Origin: F1-20-MAGs119 sp040401695
Lineage (GTDB): Bacteria; Actinomycetota; Acidimicrobiia; Acidimicrobiales; Ilumatobacteraceae
Direction: 5' to 3'
Length of the DNA stretch: 35,205 nt
Assembly: GCA_040401695.1 (NCBI GenBank)
Contig: JBBANY010000018.1
Location: 1 to 35,205, forward strand
Part shown: piece after piece, positions 1 to 8,200 of the stretch
How the letters are laid out: the number at the start of each line of letters is the position of its first letter
How positions within the stretch are numbered: the stretch's first letter is position 1
Notes under the pieces: model-generated
Database searches by the model: none
What the model was told of the DNA's origin: nothing
Seen by the model: only the letters and a program-made list of their open reading frames with translations
Position numbers and translations under genes: made by a program

Positions 1-641
1 ACCGAGATCGACGGATGATCGAGAATGTTGGCAACGATCGGCGTGTAGCCGTCGCGCGGAATCGCCTGGTACGGATGGTTGAAGTACGAGTCCTCGTAAT
101 TGAACCGCAACGGCAGGCGCGCGAGAATCGAAGCGGGCAGTTCATCGGGGTCGACACCCCACTGCTTGCGGGTGTATCCGTCGAAAAAGGCCGCGTACAA
201 ATCGGGCCCGACGAATCGCAGACCCTGTTCGCGAAAGGTCTGGGGATTCGTGATTGACGTGTCGGCTTTCGACGAAATGAACGCTTCGGCCTCGGTCGGC
301 GTGAGAGTGGTGCCGAAGAACTGGTTGATCGTCAACAGGTTCACCGGCAGCGAGAACACCCTCCCCTGCGTCGTGGCCTTCACCCTGTGGTTGTAAGGCA
401 TCATCACGCCGAAGCGGTTGATGTACTGCCACACGTGTTCGTGCGCCGTGTGGAAGATGTGGGGTCCGTAGACGTGAACCATCACGTCGCCCTCTTGGCG
501 CTCCGTGTGGCAGTTACCCGCGACGTGTGCCCGCGAGTCGAACACCTCGACGCTGTGGCCGGACTCGGCAAGTTCGCGGGCCATCACCGCGCCGGAGAAA
601 CCGGCGCCGACCACGGCGACATGACGGGGGGCATGGGGCAC
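1..641 (-). CDS. glf: UDP-galactopyranose mutase, N-terminal part (runs off the left edge)
   Basis: Flavoenzyme that interconverts UDP-galactopyranose and UDP-galactofuranose, supplying galactofuranose for envelope polysaccharide. The reading frame is open to base 1, giving about 213 of the usual 370-400 residues. It shows the FAD-binding GAGFSG at residues 12-17, the family motif YGPHIFHT at 58-65, and then RKQWGVDP and a YEDSYFNHPYQAIP-like stretch that belong to the substrate-binding region of Glf. The only start available after the upstream in-frame stop (651-653) is GTG at 641. A TAGGCT -10 box ends 6 nt before it, which supports a leaderless start. It follows moeB on the same strand after 37 bp. 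The family call is from motif recognition. The C-terminal half cannot be judged. Confidence 0.9.
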   Translation of the reverse strand, partial: MPHAPRHVAVVGAGFSGAVMARELAESGHSVEVFDSRAHVAGNCHTERQEGDVMVHVYGPHIFHTAHEHVWQYINRFGVMMPYNHRVKATTQGRVFSLPVNLLTINQFFGTTLTPTEAEAFISSKADTSITNPQTFREQGLRFVGPDLYAAFFDGYTRKQWGVDPDELPASILARLPLRFNYEDSYFNHPYQAIPRDGYTPIVANILDHPSIS

Positions 642-647
642 GCCGTC

Positions 648-653
648 AGCCTA
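648..653 (-). promoter_or_regulatory. Putative -10 box (TAGGCT) for glf
   Basis: On the minus strand TAGGCT is followed by 6 nt and then the GTG start of glf. The same hexamer and spacing precede moeB. This implies a leaderless transcript. No clear -35 is visible. Confidence 0.45.
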
Positions 654-660
654 AATGAGG

Positions 661-677
661 CGGGCCGAACGGGCCCG
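661..677. other. Short GC-rich hairpin between moeB and glf
   Basis: CGGGCC-GAACG-GGCCCG forms a perfect 6-bp stem with a 5-nt loop, just after the moeB stop. There is no T-run on either side. It is therefore a weak terminator or RNA-processing candidate rather than a standard intrinsic terminator. Confidence 0.35.
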
Positions 678-678
678 A

Positions 679-1845
679 CTAATGCGACATCTGCGGGCCG
701 CAGAGGCCCTCGAGGTCCTTCACCTGAATGCGGTCACGGTTCTCGTGGGTCACCGGATTGTTCGGGTCGGTGCGCAACTTGAACGTGCGGAAAACCATGT
801 CTGTGGTGTCGACTGCGAGCACGCGACCGATCAGCGAGTCACCGAGATCGAGCAACAACTTGATCGTCTCGAGCGCCTGGATCGAACCGACGATGCCGGG
901 AAGAACACCGAGCACGCCGGCTTCGGCACACGACGGCGCGAGTTCGGCCGGCGGTGGTTCGGGAACCATGTCGCGGTACGTCGGACCGCGCAGCGGATGG
1001 AACACGCTGACCATTCCCTCGAAACGGAAGATCGAACCGTGGACGACGGGAATGCCGAGCTTCACACTCGCGTCGTTCAACAGGTAGCGGCTCGGGAAGT
1101 TGTCGGCGCCGTCGACGATCACGTCGTAGCCGGCGATGATGTCCATGATGTTGCTGGCATCGAGACGCGTGTCGTAAGTGACGACGTTGACGTCGGGGTT
1201 GATGAGAGTGAGGGTCTTTTTCGCCGAATCGACCTTGCGGTCACCCACGCGGTCGAGGTTGTGCAGGATCTGGCGCTGCAGGTTCGACGCATCGACGACG
1301 TCCATGTCGACGATGCCGATGGTGCCGACGCCCGCGGCGGCGAGATACAACGCGGCCGGCGAACCAAGACCACCGGCACCGAGCATCAGCACCTTCGAAT
1401 CGAGCAACTTCGCCTGACCCTCGACTCCGACTTCCGGCAGCAACAAGTGGCGCTGGTAGCGGTTCTTCTGGTCGGCCGTGAGCGACACCGGCGTCTTCCA
1501 CGGCTTGCCTTCGTCCTTCCAGCGACCGAAACCGCCGTCCATGGACACGACGTCGGTGTAACCAAGCTCTGCGAGTGTCTTTGCGGCGAACGCGCTGCGC
1601 ACACCACCGGCGCAATAAACGATGACGGGCATCGACTTGTCGGTGATGCGGCCTTCGATCTGTGCCTCGAGGTGACCGCGAGGGATGTGCAGCACGCCCG
1701 TCAGCGCACCTTGCTCGAACTCGTCGGGTTCGCGCACGTCGAGAACCACCACACCACCGGCGGAGATGCGGCTCTGCGCCTCGTTCGTGTCGATTTCGGT
1801 GATGGACGCCTTCGCCTGGGACAAAAGGTCACGGAAACTGGCCAT
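679..1845 (-). CDS. moeB: Rhodanese-MoeB/ThiF fusion (sulfur-carrier adenylyltransferase/sulfurtransferase)
   Basis: Activates the C-terminus of a MoaD/ThiS/CysO-type sulfur carrier by adenylation and probably loads sulfur onto it, for molybdopterin or related sulfur transfer. Residues 1-115 are a rhodanese domain with active-site loop CAGGVRS (Cys78). Residues 125-388 are the E1-like domain, with nucleotide motif GAGGLGSP (156-163), SNLQRQ (187-192) and DGADNF (245-250). The order is reversed compared with MoeZ/MOCS3, where rhodanese is C-terminal. The four zinc cysteines of E. coli MoeB are replaced: Thr289/Asp292 stand at the first CxxC and Asn363/Thr366 at the second. From memory, actinobacterial MoeZ also lacks them. 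Cys306 (PSCAEAG) and Cys382 (LCG) remain. No carrier-protein gene is adjacent. Start ATG 1845 lies 6 nt after a TAGGCT box. Confidence 0.88.
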   Translation of the reverse strand: MASFRDLLSQAKASITEIDTNEAQSRISAGGVVVLDVREPDEFEQGALTGVLHIPRGHLEAQIEGRITDKSMPVIVYCAGGVRSAFAAKTLAELGYTDVVSMDGGFGRWKDEGKPWKTPVSLTADQKNRYQRHLLLPEVGVEGQAKLLDSKVLMLGAGGLGSPAALYLAAAGVGTIGIVDMDVVDASNLQRQILHNLDRVGDRKVDSAKKTLTLINPDVNVVTYDTRLDASNIMDIIAGYDVIVDGADNFPSRYLLNDASVKLGIPVVHGSIFRFEGMVSVFHPLRGPTYRDMVPEPPPAELAPSCAEAGVLGVLPGIVGSIQALETIKLLLDLGDSLIGRVLAVDTTDMVFRTFKLRTDPNNPVTHENRDRIQVKDLEGLCGPQMSH

Positions 1846-1851
1846 GGCAAA

Positions 1852-1857
1852 AGCCTA
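1852..1857 (-). promoter_or_regulatory. Putative -10 box (TAGGCT) for moeB
   Basis: TAGGCT on the minus strand, then 6 nt, then ATG. It lies in the 38-bp gap after the sirtuin gene, so moeB can be transcribed independently of it. Confidence 0.4.
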
Positions 1858-1883
1858 CCTATCGGGTCGGGAATTCCCCCGCG

Positions 1884-2645
1884 TCAGTCGGCAAACTGGA
1901 CAAGGCCGGGCAGCACCTCGCTGATGTCCCCCACGACGAGCGCATCGGCGAGGCGGTCCATTTCGGTCGGTCCGCCATTGACGATGACCACCTTGGCGCC
2001 CGCCGCCTTTGCCCGCGGCACCGCGTTCGCGGCCGGGAACACCGACAGGGTCGAACCGATCGCCAGAAAGAGATCGCACGCCTCGGCCGCCGCCATCGCC
2101 CGGGCGATCACCTCGGGCACGAGCGCCTGACCGAAAGAAATGGTGTCGCTCTTCAGGATGCCGCCGCACTCGCGGCACGGCGGGTCGGCTTCACCGGCGC
2201 GCACGCGCTCGAGTGTCTCGGCCATCGGCAACCTGTCGCCGCACGACCAGCAAACGCTGCGGAACATCGTACCGTGCACCTCGATCACACGGTCGGGGTC
2301 GTTGCCGGCGCGCTGGTGCAGTTCGTCGATGTTCTGCGTCACCAAAGCATGCAATCGACCCTGACGCTCCAACTCGACCAAGGCAAGGTGGCCGTCATTC
2401 GGCTGCGCACTCCATGCCGGTGAGTGGATCCGGCTCTGCCACGCCAATTCACGCACCTCCGCATCGGCGAGATAGTGCTGCAACGTCGCCATCTTTTCGG
2501 CCTTGGGGTTTTGTGTCCACAAACCGTTCGGCCCACGGAAATCGGGAATGCCTGAATTGGTCGAGATCCCCGCACCGGTGAGAACCGTGATGCGCCGCGC
2601 CCCCGACACGAGCGCACGCGCCGTCACGATGTCGGTTTCGCTCAC
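1884..2645 (-). CDS. Sir2-family NAD-dependent protein deacylase (sirtuin)
   Basis: Removes acyl groups from protein lysines using NAD+. From the chosen start it is 253 aa, normal for bacterial sirtuins. Motifs run in order: GAGIS (24-28) followed by PDFRG for NAD binding, TQNID (103-107), catalytic His124 in EVHGT, and a zinc tetrad C132xxC135 and C157xxC160. The class III Tyr/Arg acyl-pocket signature is not obvious; this position reads WQSR, so deacetylase activity is likelier than desuccinylase. I chose GTG 2645 because GAAGGA sits 6 nt upstream and a TATCAT box lies about 25 nt upstream. ATG 2672 and an upstream in-frame start at 2708 are alternatives. It is divergent from the unknown gene at 2717 and is followed by moeB. 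Confidence 0.88.
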   Translation of the reverse strand: MSETDIVTARALVSGARRITVLTGAGISTNSGIPDFRGPNGLWTQNPKAEKMATLQHYLADAEVRELAWQSRIHSPAWSAQPNDGHLALVELERQGRLHALVTQNIDELHQRAGNDPDRVIEVHGTMFRSVCWSCGDRLPMAETLERVRAGEADPPCRECGGILKSDTISFGQALVPEVIARAMAAAEACDLFLAIGSTLSVFPAANAVPRAKAAGAKVVIVNGGPTEMDRLADALVVGDISEVLPGLVQFAD

Positions 2646-2651
2646 GTCCGG

Positions 2652-2676
2652 TCCTTCGCCATCGTGGGTCATGATA
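2652..2676 (-). promoter_or_regulatory. Putative -10 (TATCAT, 2671-2676) and SD (GAAGGA, 2652-2657) of the sirtuin gene
   Basis: The minus strand reads TATCAT, about 13 nt, GAAGGA, 6 nt, GTG. The ATG 2672 alternative would start inside the -10 box, so this layout favours the GTG start. Confidence 0.4.
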
Positions 2677-2716
2677 AGGCTGTCGCGAAGCGGTGGCTTC
2701 ACGCACACATGGGGTC

Positions 2717-3133
2717 ATGACGCTCACCGCATCGACAACAGCCAACGCAACCCTTGCCGTGTACCCATGGGTCGACCCGATCTTCGACTCGGCCGGATTT
2801 CCCGCGCGCAGCGACTACGTCGAACAGTTCTGGTTGGGGATCCTCGGCCCGACTGCCACGTGGCTGCTGCGCCGGCTCGCTGCGGGCTTCGACCACTACC
2901 CCGACGGATTCGAACTCGACCTCGTGGAAACCGCGCAGGCTCTCGGCACGACGTACCGGCCCGGTCACGAATCGCCGTTCACCCGCGCGATCGAACGTCT
3001 GTCGATTTTCGGTCTTGCACAGCCCTACGCGAACGGCTTGGCAGTGCGCACACGCGTGCCGCTTCTCCCCGACCGGTATCTACCCCGCCTGCCGCGCTAC
3101 CTACGCGACGCGCATACGGGTTACGCACCCTAA
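2717..3133 (+). CDS. Unknown protein, possibly conserved in actinobacteria
   Basis: About 138 aa, soluble, with no signal peptide or membrane segment. I do not recognise a named domain. It begins with a hydrophobic/aromatic stretch (VYPWVDPIFDSAGF), then WLGILGPTATWLLRRL, then DGFELDLVETAQALG and a basic C-terminus (LPRLPRYLRDAH). The mixture of helices and a small basic tail would fit a small winged-helix or adaptor-like fold, but that is a guess. Codon use matches its neighbours. ATG 2717 is chosen, and an in-frame GTG at 2693 is a fair alternative. It is divergent from the sirtuin gene and convergent with pepA, with 17 bp between their stop codons. Confidence 0.65.
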   Translation: MTLTASTTANATLAVYPWVDPIFDSAGFPARSDYVEQFWLGILGPTATWLLRRLAAGFDHYPDGFELDLVETAQALGTTYRPGHESPFTRAIERLSIFGLAQPYANGLAVRTRVPLLPDRYLPRLPRYLRDAHTGYAP

Positions 3134-3150
3134 ACGGCTGTGTTCATCGC

Positions 3151-4618
3151 CTAGACGGCGGTGAAGTTGCAGACAGTGTCGATCAGTAGACGCGTGCCGA
3201 ACGCGGTTGCGCCCTTTTGCATCCAGCCATCGTCGCCGTCGACCTTCATCGGCCCGGCAATGTCGAGGTGTGCCCACGGCGTGTCCCCGACGAATTCACT
3301 GAGGAATATTCCTGCGGTGATCGACCCACCGTACGGGCCACCGATGTTGCGCATGTCCGCGACGGTGGAATCGAGAAGTTTGCGGTAGTCCTTCACCAAC
3401 GGCAGCGGCCAAATCGGTTCGTCGACACGTGCCGACGCCTTGCGCAACTGCTCGACGAGCCCGTCGTTGTTGCCCATCACACCGGCGACTTTCTCGCCGA
3501 GGGCAACGATGCAGGCTCCGGTCAGCGTCGCGATGTCGATGATGGCGTGGGGCTTCGCCTCGGTTGCCAACGAAAGACCGTCGGCAAGGATCAGGCGCCC
3601 TTCGGCATCGGTGTTGTGGATCTCGACGGTTTTGCCGTTGCGCATCGTGAGCACGTCGCCCAGCTTCAGTGCCGAGCCCGAGGGCATGTTGTCGGTGCAC
3701 ATGAGGTACGCCGACACCTGAACCTTGCAGTTCAGCGACGCGAGCGTGCTCATCGTCGCCAGCACTGCGGCCGCACCCGACATGTCCATCTTCATCACGG
3801 CGTGCGATGGATCGGAGGGCTTCAGCGAGATGCCGCCCGAGTCGTACATGACACCCTTGCCGACGAGAACGACGTGGCCCTTTCGGCCCTTGATGGTCTT
3901 CGCGCCGGACTTCGGCGTGTAGACGAGCTTCACCATGCGCGGCGGTTCGGTGCTGCCCTTGTTCACTCCGAGGATGCCACCGCATCCCATGTTGGCCAGT
4001 TGATCGCGGTCGTACACAGTGACCGCAAGACCGGTCGCCTCGCCGATGGCAACCGCACGATCCGCCATCATGCGCGCGGTGAGATACGCGGGCGGCATGT
4101 TCGCGAGATCACGCGCCATGCACACCGCATCGGCAACCGTGGTGCCGCGCGCGACGCCGTTGCGCACCGCGGCGGCCGTCTTCGACGACGCGGTCAACAC
4201 CACCGTCTCGATCTTCGATGCCGACGACTTGTCGTTCTTCAGGTCTGTGTAACGGTGCGTGGCGNNNNNNNNNNACCACCGCCTGTGCGATCTGCGCACG
4301 GTTGCCCGTTCCCGCGTCGGCCAGACCCGTCGACACCGACGTCGACTTCGACACCGCGCGAGCCAGTGCAGCCGCGGTGTTGCGCGCCTCGGTCGATCCG
4401 AATTTCCGGGGATCACCGATACCGACGGCAACGATGATCCGTGAACCACGCAGACCATGAAGCACCAGCGTCTGGCCGACCTTCGCGTCGAAGCCCCGCG
4501 CCGACAACTGCTTGCGGTTGAGGCCGAGTTCGGACGGCACGGCACCGTCGGAAGCGACGACGACGCCAACTGCGTCGGTGGTGGATGACGAACGGGAGAC
4601 CTTGAAAGAAATGCTCAC
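3151..4618 (-). CDS. pepA: Leucyl aminopeptidase (M17 family), split by an assembly gap
   Basis: Di-metal cytosolic aminopeptidase that removes N-terminal residues from peptides. The N-terminal part reads from GTG 4618 down to 4275. The catalytic part reads from 4264 to 3151 in another frame. Between them lie 10 N. Joined, the protein is close to the usual 490 aa. Catalytic motifs are GKGVMYDSGGISLKP (metal-binding Lys and Asp), MKMDMSGAAAV (Asp) and the M17 signature NTDAEGRL. Both halves are intact up to the gap, so I read it as one gene with an artefactual frame break. GTG 4618 follows a TAGACT box by 7 nt. It lies downstream of the cobalamin adenosyltransferase but has its own putative promoter. 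Confidence 0.9.
4265..4274. other. Assembly gap (10 N) inside pepA
   Basis: The left half ends in ...GCG GTG GT and the right half resumes with the last base of a codon before GCC ACG. The missing length must therefore be a multiple of 3. Ten is a placeholder. Confidence 0.95.
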
Positions 4619-4625
4619 GCGGAGC

Positions 4626-4631
4626 AGTCTA
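4626..4631 (-). promoter_or_regulatory. Putative -10 box (TAGACT) for pepA
   Basis: TAGACT on the minus strand followed by 7 nt and the GTG start. This fits leaderless transcription from the 27-bp gap between pepA and the adenosyltransferase stop. Confidence 0.45.
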
Positions 4632-4645
4632 TGAAATCGCGTGCG

Positions 4646-5212
4646 CTAGGAAACCGTGCGAACGGGTTTGCTCTTGCCCTCTTGCCAACGCGCCATCGTC
4701 CACAACAGGTCGGACAGACGGTTCAGGTAGGGCACGACGAACGACGGCGACGGCGCGGCAGCCACCGAGTGACGCTCGGCGCGACGCACGACCGTGCGGG
4801 CGAGGTCGAGCCAGGCCGACACCGGGTGCTCTCCAGGCACGACGAACTCGGTCGGCGGCTCGAACTGGGTGTCGAGATGGTCGATGAGGTGTTCCATGCG
4901 ATCGACCATGTCGGGCGCGACGCACGACTGGCCGGGAACGAGCTTGTGGCGGTTTTCGGGCAGCGTCGCAAGCTCGGCCATCAGCACCCACAGATCGCGC
5001 ATGAACGGCTCGAGCATCTTCACGACTTCGGCCGAGCGGGCGTCACCAGTGTTGTTGGCCGCGGCACTGCGCGCGAGACCGAGAACGGCCTGTGCTTCGT
5101 CGACGGTGCCGTACGCGCGGGGCAGTTCGGAGTCCTTCGGCACGCGACCGCCGTAGAAGAGACCGGTCGTGCCGTCGTCTCCGTCGCGTGTGTAAATCGG
5201 TTGGCGTGCCAT
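4646..5212 (-). CDS. PduO-type ATP:cob(I)alamin adenosyltransferase
   Basis: Transfers the adenosyl group of ATP to cob(I)alamin, making adenosylcobalamin. It is 188 aa, typical for the PduO/MMAB family. The N-terminal ATP-binding motif reads YTRDGDDGTTGLFYGG (7-22). GTVDEAQAVLG follows, then the family signatures RRAERHS (about residue 143) and NRLSDLLW (about residue 165). It is a different fold from CobA/BtuR. It is divergent from the cobalamin-dependent methionine synthase, with 66 bp between the starts, so two cobalamin genes share one control region. ATG 5212 follows a TAGCGT box by 9 nt. Confidence 0.92.
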   Translation of the reverse strand: MARQPIYTRDGDDGTTGLFYGGRVPKDSELPRAYGTVDEAQAVLGLARSAAANNTGDARSAEVVKMLEPFMRDLWVLMAELATLPENRHKLVPGQSCVAPDMVDRMEHLIDHLDTQFEPPTEFVVPGEHPVSAWLDLARTVVRRAERHSVAAAPSPSFVVPYLNRLSDLLWTMARWQEGKSKPVRTVS

Positions 5213-5221
5213 CTGGCATGA

Positions 5222-5227
5222 ACGCTA
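5222..5227 (-). promoter_or_regulatory. Putative -10 box (TAGCGT) for the adenosyltransferase
   Basis: Minus-strand TAGCGT, 9 nt, ATG. The matching -35 region would fall inside the palindrome at 5238-5257. Confidence 0.45.
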
Positions 5228-5237
5228 GTTCGCAAAG

Positions 5238-5257
5238 CACGATCGGGCCCGATCGTG
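5238..5257. promoter_or_regulatory. Perfect 20-bp palindrome, candidate operator
   Basis: CACGATCGGGCCCGATCGTG is its own reverse complement over all 20 bases. It sits almost centrally between the two divergent -10 boxes (5222-5227 and 5264-5269), so it covers the -35 region of both promoters. That is a classical place for a dimeric repressor. No cobalamin riboswitch could fit in the 66-bp gap. The regulator is not in this window. Confidence 0.6.
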
Positions 5258-5263
5258 TGCGGA

Positions 5264-5269
5264 TAACTT
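5264..5269 (+). promoter_or_regulatory. Putative -10 box (TAACTT) for metH
   Basis: TAACTT followed by 9 nt and ATG 5279. The alternative GTG at 5270 would lie between the -10 and the expected transcription start, so ATG 5279 is preferred. Confidence 0.45.
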
Positions 5270-5278
5270 GTGAGTCTC

Positions 5279-8200
5279 ATGGCACGTCAGACCTACCTCG
5301 AAGCCGTCAACGAGCGCGTCATCGTCTTCGACGGGGCCTTCGGCACCTTCGTTCAGGGCCTCGATCTCGGACCCGACGACTTCGGTGGTCCGTCACTCGA
5401 GGGCTGCAACGAAATGCTGTGCCTCACCCGACCCGACGTCATTCGTTCGATGCACGAGGCATTCCTCGCGGTCGGCGTCGACGCCATCGAGACTGCATCG
5501 TTCGGGTCGTTCTACACGGTGCTCACCGAATACGACATTCCCGAGCGCGCCTACGAACTGAACGTCGCTGCTGCGCGCCTCGCACGCGAGGTCGCGAGTG
5601 GTTTCGAAGCCGATGGCCGCAGCCGTTTCGTTGCGGGCTCGATCGGACCCGGCACCAAGCTGCCGAGCCTCGGCCACATCGGCTTCACGGAACTGCACGA
5701 CTCGTACGTCGAACAGGCGCGTGGCCTCCTCGACGGCGGCAGCGACCTGTTCCTCATCGAAACCTGCATGGACCTGTTGCAGATCAAGGCGGCGATGCAG
5801 GCTTGCCGCAAGGCAATGAAGATCGTCGGCCGCGAAGTACCCATCCAGGTGCAGGTCACGATGGAAACCACCGGCCGCATGCTGGTCGGAACGGAAATTG
5901 GCGCCGCTCTCGTCGCCCTCGAAGCGATGCGCCCCGATGTCATCGGCATCAACTGCGCCACGGGCCCCGCCGAGATGCAGGAACACCTGCGCCATCTCTC
6001 CCAGCACTCGCCGATCCCCATCTCGGTTCTCCCGAACGCCGGCCTGCCGAGTGTCGTTGACGGTCGTACCTACTACGACCTCACACCGGCGGAACTCGCC
6101 TCGTTCCACCGCCACCATGTCGAGGATCTCGGCATCACGGTCGTCGGTGGATGCTGCGGCACCACACCCGAACATCTGCGTCAGGTCGTCGAGGCCGTGC
6201 GCAACGTCACCCCGGCGAAGCGCACGCCGGTTCTCGAGCCGTCGCTCACCTCTCTCTACTCACCGGTGCCGATCCGCCAGGACAACTCGTTCCTCATCAT
6301 CGGCGAGCGCACCAACACGAACGGCTCGAAGGCATTTCGCGACCTCATGCTCGCCGGCGACTGGGACGGCTGCACGAAGATGGGCAGCGACCAAGTGCGC
6401 GAGGGTGCACACGTCATCGACGTCTGTGTCGACTACGTCGGTCGCAACGGCGCCATCGACATGGACGAGATCGCCAGTCGCTTCGCCTCACAGGTGAGCG
6501 TTCCCCTCGTTCTCGACTCCACAGACCCCGAAGTGATGGAGGCCGCGCTGCGCCACAACGGCGGCCGTGCCGTTCTCAACTCGGCGAACCTCGAGGATGG
6601 CGAAGAACCGGGCAGCCGCCTCGACCGCGTCTTCTCGCTCGCCCGCGACTACGGCTGCGCCGCCGTGTGTCTGCTCATCGACGAACGTGGCCAGGCACGC
6701 GACGTCGAATGGAAGATGGAAGTCGCCCACCGCCTGCACAAAATCGCCACCGAGCGTTACGGCTTGCGCGCAAGCGACCTCATCTTCGACGCTCTCACGT
6801 TCCCGCTCGGCACCGGCGACGCCGACCTGCGCCGCGACGGCATTGCAACGATCGAGGCCATCCGCCGCATCAAGAGCGAGATCCCCGGCGCGTTCACGAC
6901 GCTCGGCGTCAGCAACGTCAGCTTCGGCCTGAAGCCGGCATTGCGCCAGGTTCTCAACTCGGTCTTCCTCGCGGAATGCGTCGAGGCGGGCCTCGACTCT
7001 GCGATCGTGCATGCAAGCAAGATTCTTCCGCTCTCGCGCATTCCCGACGACCAGAAGGCCGCATGCAACGCGCTCATCTGGGACCGGCCCTACGAGGGCC
7101 AGGACGCACTCACCGCTCTCCTCACGATGTTCGACGACGTGCAGTCGGTCGCCGCGGTGAAGGAAGACCGCACCGACTGGCCACTCGACCGCCGCCTGAA
7201 GCAGCGCATCATCGACGCCGAGCGTGACGGCCTGACCGACGACCTCGACGCCGCGATGACGCAGGGCATCGCCCCACTCACCATCATCAACGACATCCTT
7301 CTCGATGGCATGAAGGTCGTCGGTGAACTGTTCGGCTCGGGCCAGATGCAACTTCCCTTCGTTCTGCAGAGCGCCGAGACGATGAAGACTGCGGTTGCGC
7401 ACCTCGAGCCGCACATGGAAAAAGTCGAGGGACAAACCTCGAAGGGCCGCCTCGTTCTCGCCACGGTCAAGGGCGACGTGCACGACATCGGCAAGAACCT
7501 GGTCGACATCATCTGCACCAACAACGGCTACGAGGTGCACAACATCGGCATCAAGGTGCCGATCGCCGACATGATCGCCAAAGTCAAGGAGGTCAACGCC
7601 GACGCGCTCGGCATGAGCGGCCTTCTCGTGAAGAGCACACTGATCATGCGCGAGAACCTGGAAGAACTGAACAACATCGGCATGGCCGACTTGCCGGTTC
7701 TCCTCGGCGGCGCGGCGCTCACGCGTACCTACGTCGAAAAGGACTTGCGCGAGGTGTACCAGGGCCGCGTCTTCTACGGCCGCGATGCGTTCGAGGGACT
7801 CAACACCCTCGACAAGTTGATGGAGATCAAGCGCAGTGGAGTCGACGACCCCGAATTCGGGCGCACTCCGAGCGGTCGCGTGCTGCCCGAGCGAACGAAG
7901 ACCGAGCGGCCCGCGGTCGATCTGCCGAAGCGTTCTCCCGAAGTCGCCGTCGACAACCACGTGTTCACGCCACCTTTCCTCGGCTCGAAGGTCGTGAAAG
8001 GCATCGGCATCGACGAGATCGCGGCGTACATCAACGAAACCGCGCTCTTCCGCAACCAGTGGCAGTTCCGCCCCGAGGCCGGCGAATCCGACGACGACTT
8101 CAAGGCCCGCATCAGACCCATCCTGCGCGAGCAACTCGCTACGGCCAAGGCCACCGGAGTTCTCGTGCCACAGGTCGTCTACGGCTACTTCCCCGTCAAC

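Noticed and set aside
655..2130. 491-codon open frame on the plus strand
   Set aside because: Antisense to moeB and the sirtuin gene, both with clear motifs. Composition is that of a shadow frame.
3217..4437. 406-codon open frame on the plus strand over pepA
   Set aside because: Antisense to leucyl aminopeptidase, His/Arg-rich, and it runs through the N gap.
5213..5278. Cobalamin riboswitch upstream of metH
   Set aside because: The gap is only 66 bp, too short for the aptamer, and no B12-box-like sequence is seen.
6488..8134. 548-codon open frame on the minus strand inside metH
   Set aside because: It mirrors metH codons. metH shows every motif of its family through this stretch. The antisense product has no domain.
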